Source: Humibacter sp049446075
GTDB taxonomy: Bacteria > Actinomycetota > Actinomycetes > Actinomycetales > Microbacteriaceae
Length of the DNA: 64,000 nucleotides
Direction: 5' to 3'
NCBI RefSeq assembly: GCF_049446075.1
Contig: NZ_JBMSEB010000001.1
Location: 2,294,001-2,358,000 of the forward strand
The translations under genes were made by a program, and so were the position numbers. Below, piece after piece: positions 60,366 through 64,000 of the stretch. How positions within the stretch are numbered: position 1 is the stretch's first letter; each line of letters starts with the position of its first letter. The notes beneath the pieces are model-generated. The model searched no databases. It saw only the letters and a program-made list of their open reading frames with translations, and was not told where the DNA came from.

Positions 60366-61763
60366 GTGCCGAGATCTGCGACCCTGAACAGACCTCTGGC
60401 GCTGCTTGCCGCTGTCGGGCTCTCGATGGAGAACCTCGACGGCACGATCATCCAGACCGCGGCGCCCGCCATGGCGCACGACTTCGGCGTGCGGGCCGTC
60501 GACCTCAACGTCGCCATGACCGCCTACCTGCTCACCGTCGCGGTGTGCGTTCCGGTGAGCGGATGGCTCGCCGATCGCTTCGGGGAGCGGCGCGTGTTCG
60601 CGACCGCCCTCGCGATCTTCACGGTGGCATCCGCTCTCTGCGCGCTCGCCGGCAATCTGCCCGAGCTGACGGCGGCCCGCGTGTTGCAGGGCGTCGGTGG
60701 AGCCATGATGGTGCCGGTCGGACGCCTCGCCGTACTGCGGGGGCTCGACCGCCGGGACCTGCTGGATGCCATGGCCTACCTCACGTGGCCGGGTCTCGTC
60801 GCTCCCGTGGTCGCTCCTGCGCTCGGCGGAATCCTGACCGACACGGTCGGCTGGCCGTGGATCTTCCTGATCAACATTCCGTTCGGCGTTGTCGCTTTCA
60901 TCGCGGCATTGAAGATCGTGCCGAACACACCCCAGCCGGAAGCGCGACGCCTGGACTGGACGGGCTTCGGTTTCACGGGCGTTGCCCTCGGTGCCCTCGT
61001 TCTCGGCATGGAAGAGGTGGGATCGAGTTCGACCAACTGGGCGTGGGCCGCCGTGTACCTGGTCGTGGCCGCGGGAGCAGGCCTGGCGGGGGCGGTCTGG
61101 ATGCGTCGCGCGAGGCATCCGTTGCTCGACTTCTCCGCACTGCGTATCGATACATTCCGTGTCGGGAATGTAGGCGGCGGCGTGTATCGCTTGATCATCA
61201 GCGCCGCACCGTTCCTCTTCACGTTGCTCTTCCAAGTCGGCTTCGGCTGGAGTGCGGCCCAGGCCGGCCTGCTCGTCGGGGCCGTGTTCGTTGGGAACAT
61301 CGCCATCAAACCCGTCACCACCCCGCTCATCCGCCGATTCGGCTTCAAGAACGTGATCGTCGGCAGCAATCTGGCCGGCGCGGTGGTGTACGTGGCGTGC
61401 ATCTTCATCGATCCGACCACGCCGATCTGGGCCATCGCCCTGCTGTTGTTCCTGAGCGGCGTGTTCCGGTCGATCGGGTTCAGCGGTTACAACTCTCTGC
61501 AATTCGCAGACGTGCCGAGCGACCAGATGACGCCGGCCAACACACTGGCATCGACCATGCAGCAGGTGGCCGTAGGCATCGGCATCGCCGTCGCCGCCCT
61601 CATCGTGCGGTTGACGACAACCGCTGCTTCCGCGATCTCGCCGACGGATGCCTGGCTCGGCTATCGCTGGGCGCTCGCCGTGGTCGCGCTTCTGCTGGTC
61701 TTCCCGATGATCGAGGCCGCTCTCTTGCCGCGCCATGCCGGCGAGACGGCCGCCCGTCGTTGA
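60366..61763 (+). CDS. MFS transporter, DHA2/EmrB-QacA-like
   Basis: A 465-aa drug:proton antiporter-like protein. The first helix carries SMENLDGTIIQTAAPAMA, motif A is GWLADRFGERRVF, and motif C-type is LTWPGLVAPVVAPALGGIL. About 14 hydrophobic segments fit DHA2. GTG 60366 is the start ahead of helix 1; the long upstream frame is the shifted aminotransferase end. No adjacent regulator is seen. Confidence 0.9.
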   Translation: MPRSATLNRPLALLAAVGLSMENLDGTIIQTAAPAMAHDFGVRAVDLNVAMTAYLLTVAVCVPVSGWLADRFGERRVFATALAIFTVASALCALAGNLPELTAARVLQGVGGAMMVPVGRLAVLRGLDRRDLLDAMAYLTWPGLVAPVVAPALGGILTDTVGWPWIFLINIPFGVVAFIAALKIVPNTPQPEARRLDWTGFGFTGVALGALVLGMEEVGSSSTNWAWAAVYLVVAAGAGLAGAVWMRRARHPLLDFSALRIDTFRVGNVGGGVYRLIISAAPFLFTLLFQVGFGWSAAQAGLLVGAVFVGNIAIKPVTTPLIRRFGFKNVIVGSNLAGAVVYVACIFIDPTTPIWAIALLLFLSGVFRSIGFSGYNSLQFADVPSDQMTPANTLASTMQQVAVGIGIAVAALIVRLTTTAASAISPTDAWLGYRWALAVVALLLVFPMIEAALLPRHAGETAARR

Positions 61764-61874
61764 TGCTCCCGTTCGGGTAGCGACGGGCCTGACCGCCGGT
61801 TGAGTGGCGGCCCGTACCGGCGGGTGGGGCGGCGGGCGGCGCCGTGGGTGGTGCAGAGCCGGAACAATGGTGTG

Positions 61875-62690
61875 GTGCCCAAGCCGTTGCCTTCCGATCG
61901 CATCCTCACCGTGTCCGATGTCTCGTTCGTGCGGCAGGGGCGCGACATCCTCTCCGGCATCTCGCTCGAGGTGGATCGGGGCCAGCATTGGGCACTGATC
62001 GGTGCAAACGGTGCAGGCAAGTCCACGCTGCTGAGCCTGCTCGGTGCGGTGCAGCATCCGACAAGCGGCACGGTCGAGGTTCTCGGCAATCGCCTCGGAC
62101 GAGTCGACCTGCGCGAGCTGCGTTCCCTCCTCGGGCACGTCAATCCCAGGCACGAGGTGCGTGGGCCGCTGACCGTGCGAGACGTCGTGGCCACCGGAAT
62201 CACCGGCACCCAGGAGCTGATGATGCGGTGGGAGCCGACTGCCCGCGAACGGATCCGCATCGACGAGCTCATCGAACTCATGGGCATGACGGCCAGGCGG
62301 GATGCGCGCTGGCCGAATCTGTCGCAGGGCGAGCGTGGTCGCACGCTCATCGCCCGCGCCCTCATGCCCGACCCGCACCTGCTGCTGCTCGACGAGCCGA
62401 CGACCGGCCTTGACATCGCGGCGCGCGAGCACCTGCTCGACAGGGTGGATGAACTGCGGGCGAGGCATCCTGACCTGTCGAGCGTGCTCGTGACGCACCA
62501 CCTTGAAGAGCTGCCCGCCTCGACGACACACGCCATGCTGCTTCGTGACGGGCGCGTACTTGCGCAGGGCGAAGCGGATGCCGTGCTCACCGGATCACTC
62601 GTGAGCGAGGCGCTCGACTACCCGCTCACGATCACCCGAGTCGAGGGCAGGTGGAGCGTGCGCACCGACAAGGGTGCGCGGGCTGAGTAG
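61875..62690 (+). CDS. ABC transporter ATP-binding protein
   Basis: A 271-aa ATPase: Walker A GANGAGKST (43-51), signature NLSQGERGR, Walker B HLLLLDEPTTGLD, H-loop VTHHLEELP. No permease or binding-protein gene follows, so it is an orphan, possibly YlmA/ModF-like. The start is GTG 61875 (or 61872). Confidence 0.87.
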   Translation: MPKPLPSDRILTVSDVSFVRQGRDILSGISLEVDRGQHWALIGANGAGKSTLLSLLGAVQHPTSGTVEVLGNRLGRVDLRELRSLLGHVNPRHEVRGPLTVRDVVATGITGTQELMMRWEPTARERIRIDELIELMGMTARRDARWPNLSQGERGRTLIARALMPDPHLLLLDEPTTGLDIAAREHLLDRVDELRARHPDLSSVLVTHHLEELPASTTHAMLLRDGRVLAQGEADAVLTGSLVSEALDYPLTITRVEGRWSVRTDKGARAE

Positions 62691-62748
62691 GCCGACCGGT
62701 GGCTATCGAGGCGGCGGCTCCAAGGGGGGTCAGTCAGCGGTGGCCCGG

Positions 62749-62826
62749 TTTCGATACGCGGCTTCGCCGCTAGTCAACCTGCGGTGGTGGGCGAGTTCGC
62801 CGCTAGTCAACCTGCGGTGGTGGGCG
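62749..62826. repeat. 31-bp perfect direct repeat with TTTCGATACG element
   Basis: Two identical 31-bp copies (62763-62793, 62796-62826), each TTCGCCGCTAGTCAACCTGC onwards, are separated by 2 bp. The first is preceded by GTTTCGATACGCGGC, so the 5' part resembles the gyrB-gyrA gap element; GCGGC-TTC-GCCGC forms a small hairpin. Confidence 0.85.
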
Positions 62827-62833
62827 GCCGCGG

Positions 62834-63211
62834 CTACAGGGCCGCGAGGGCGAGGCCGGCGGCGGCCGCGAGCACGGTGAGAACGAGCATCCCGAGGCTG
62901 TTGACAACGGATGCGACTCCCTTGCGCTCCATGACGAGCCGCGCGGTCTCGAAACTCGCCGTGGAGAACGTGGTGTAGCCGCCGAGAAAGCCGGTGCCCA
63001 GCACGATTCGCAAGTTGTCCGGAGCCGCGTGGAACGCGGCGAGTCCGGTGATCAGGCCCAGTAGCAGCGAGCCGCTCACGTTGACGATGAGCGTTCCGGC
63101 CGGCACCAGCCAACGCAGTCGGCTACGCAGTACGCCGTCGAGTACGAACCGTGCCACGGCCCCCACGCCGCCGCTCAGAGCGACGAACGTGGCCAGAAGC
63201 GCGGGGGTCAC
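62834..63211 (-). CDS. crcB: fluoride ion channel CrcB, second subunit
   Basis: A 125-aa four-helix Fluc channel subunit exporting fluoride. The motifs are GGVGAVARFVLDG, GTLIVNVSGSLLLGLITG and GTGFLGGYTTFSTASFE. GTG 63211 overlaps the upstream crcB stop as GTGA. Gram-positive genomes often encode such a pair as a heterodimer in antiparallel arrangement. Confidence 0.94.
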   Translation of the reverse strand: MTPALLATFVALSGGVGAVARFVLDGVLRSRLRWLVPAGTLIVNVSGSLLLGLITGLAAFHAAPDNLRIVLGTGFLGGYTTFSTASFETARLVMERKGVASVVNSLGMLVLTVLAAAAGLALAAL

Positions 63212-63732
63212 GACGTGCCTCGCGCCGACCCGGCGGATGCCCGCGGTCGTGACAGCGTCGACCCGAGCGCGATCCCGGCGAGCGAAGCGGCCAGCCCGAC
63301 GACGAGTGTCAGCACGGAGTATCCGACCGAGAACCACGGATTCTGCGGGCTGCCCACGCCGATCGTCTCGACCGCGAGCGAACTGTAGGTGGTGAACCCG
63401 CCCATGAACCCCGTGCCGATGAGGAGTCTCAGAGTGCGCCCACGCCGGGACTCCGCGCCTCGCCGGGCGATGGCGCTGAGCAGCAAGCCGAGGAGGAACG
63501 CCCCGACGACGTTCACGATGAACGTCGCGACCGGGATGCCGCCAAGGAGGAACCAGTTGAACGGGGGCAACGCGATCGGTTTGATCGCGAGTGCCAAGAG
63601 GTAGCGCGAGAGGGTGCCGAGGCACCCGCCGACGAAGACCAGGAGCATGGCGACCGGCTGCAGGTGGAGCGGCAAAGGCCGGCGCGGCAGAGCCCGGCGA
63701 CCTTCTTCGGCGTGCTCGGGAGGAGACGTCAC
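63208..63732 (-). CDS. crcB: fluoride ion channel CrcB, first subunit
   Basis: A 174-aa Fluc subunit with a longer basic N-terminus before the first helix (VAMLLVFVGGCLGTLSRYLL), ATFIVNVVGAFLLGLLLS, and GTGFMGGFTTYSSLAVE. GTG 63732 overlaps the usp stop by 4 nt; an internal ATG ahead of LLVFVGG would give the typical length and is an alternative start. Confidence 0.92.
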   Translation of the reverse strand: MTSPPEHAEEGRRALPRRPLPLHLQPVAMLLVFVGGCLGTLSRYLLALAIKPIALPPFNWFLLGGIPVATFIVNVVGAFLLGLLLSAIARRGAESRRGRTLRLLIGTGFMGGFTTYSSLAVETIGVGSPQNPWFSVGYSVLTLVVGLAASLAGIALGSTLSRPRASAGSARGTS

Positions 63733-64000
63733 GAAGCGTCGGACGACGGAACGCGCCTTGCGGGGTCGTGGCCCTCGACGGTGTGCGCCACCGGGATGAC
63801 GATGACCGGCCGCGCCTGGTTGTGGGCGAGGGCGACCGCGATGGAGCCCGCGAGAAACTCCTCGAGGCTCGCTCGGAAGCCGGGCTTGCGGGTGCCGACG
63901 GCGATCGCCCGTGCGTCGCGCTCGTCCGCGAGACGGGCGAGCTCGATGGCCGGGTCTCCTGCTCGCGCGACGAACTCGGGACGCGCCTGCGGTGCGAGGG
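63729..64000 (-). CDS. universal stress protein family, C-terminal part (cut by window end)
   Basis: The visible 90 residues read LAPQARPEFVARAGDPAIEL onwards and contain the ATP-binding-type Usp motif (AVGTRKPGFRA, then AGSIAVALAHNQARPVIVIP). The stop TGA (63731-63729) overlaps the crcB GTG. The start lies beyond the window. Stress protein and fluoride channel genes therefore share one transcript. Confidence 0.88.
   Translation of the reverse strand, partial: LAPQARPEFVARAGDPAIELARLADERDARAIAVGTRKPGFRASLEEFLAGSIAVALAHNQARPVIVIPVAHTVEGHDPARRVPSSDAS

Noticed and set aside
60243..62531. Minus-strand open frame of 762 codons
   Set aside because: It is antisense to the MFS and ABC genes, full of His/Arg/Gln/Gly typical of reverse frames in GC-rich DNA, and lacks any family motif.

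Overview
This window is a chromosomal replication-origin region of a high-GC actinobacterium. The best fit is a Microbacteriaceae-like species. That family guess rests on gene content and style (class E sortase, CrgA, DUF3566, frequent GTG starts, abundant GGATGC words) and is inference. The gene order closely matches the conserved actinobacterial origin block known from Mycobacterium: cca, a DUF6049 protein, murJ, trxB-trxA, parB-parA-rsmG-jag-yidC-yidD-rnpA-rpmH, dnaA, dnaN, gnd, recF, a DUF721 gene, gyrB, gyrA, a DUF3566 gene, tRNA-Ile, tRNA-Ala, ppiA, crgA, trpG, pknB, pknA, pbpA, rodA, pstP, fhaB, fhaA, tRNA-Leu. No rRNA operon, prophage, insertion sequence or CRISPR array is visible.

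Layout. 1-8.3 kb: start of cca, then DUF6049 protein and lipid II flippase murJ, the thioredoxin system behind a sigmaR-type promoter, a PLP aminotransferase and a D-Ala-D-Ala ligase-like gene. 8.3-9.6 kb: a gene-free stretch of two unrelated decaying minisatellites plus three parS sites. 9.6-15.5 kb (minus strand): pdxH-like gene, parB, parA, rsmG, khpB/jag, yidC, yidD, rnpA, rpmH, with two more parS sites. 15.5-17.8 kb: DnaA-box clusters on both sides of dnaA, the likely oriC. 17.8-27.3 kb: dnaN, gnd, recF, DUF721, gyrB, gyrA, DUF3566 and two tRNAs. 27.4-34.2 kb: an oxidoreductase/TetR pair, small membrane proteins, cyclophilin, rhomboid protease, crgA, and a translationally coupled sortase / 53-aa membrane protein / glutamine amidotransferase trio. 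34.5-43.6 kb (minus): the Ser/Thr kinase and cell-wall elongation cluster. 43.9-64 kb: accessory and housekeeping genes, including tRNA-Leu, two regulator/enzyme divergons with clear operators, a degraded mycofactocin-type SDR, two Zn alcohol dehydrogenases, a DUF1996 protein, glyS, a secreted HNH nuclease, glpK, an AspAT-family aminotransferase, an MFS pump, an ABC ATPase, and a usp-crcB-crcB operon cut by the window end.

How the parts work together. DnaA, DnaN, RecF, the DUF721 protein and gyrase serve initiation and fork progress. ParA, ParB and the parS cluster segregate the origin. RnpA, YidD, YidC, KhpB and RsmG form the usual RNA/membrane-insertion cluster. MurJ, PbpA, RodA, CrgA and the kinase/phosphatase/FHA system control peptidoglycan synthesis and division. 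The most unusual non-coding features are: the minisatellite/parS stretch; a 12-codon leaderless leader ORF coupled to the DUF6049 gene; a 61-bp palindromic element present twice with identical internal spacing; a 20-bp promoter-like sequence shared by crgA and glyS; and strong enrichment of the hexamer GGATGC/GCATCC.
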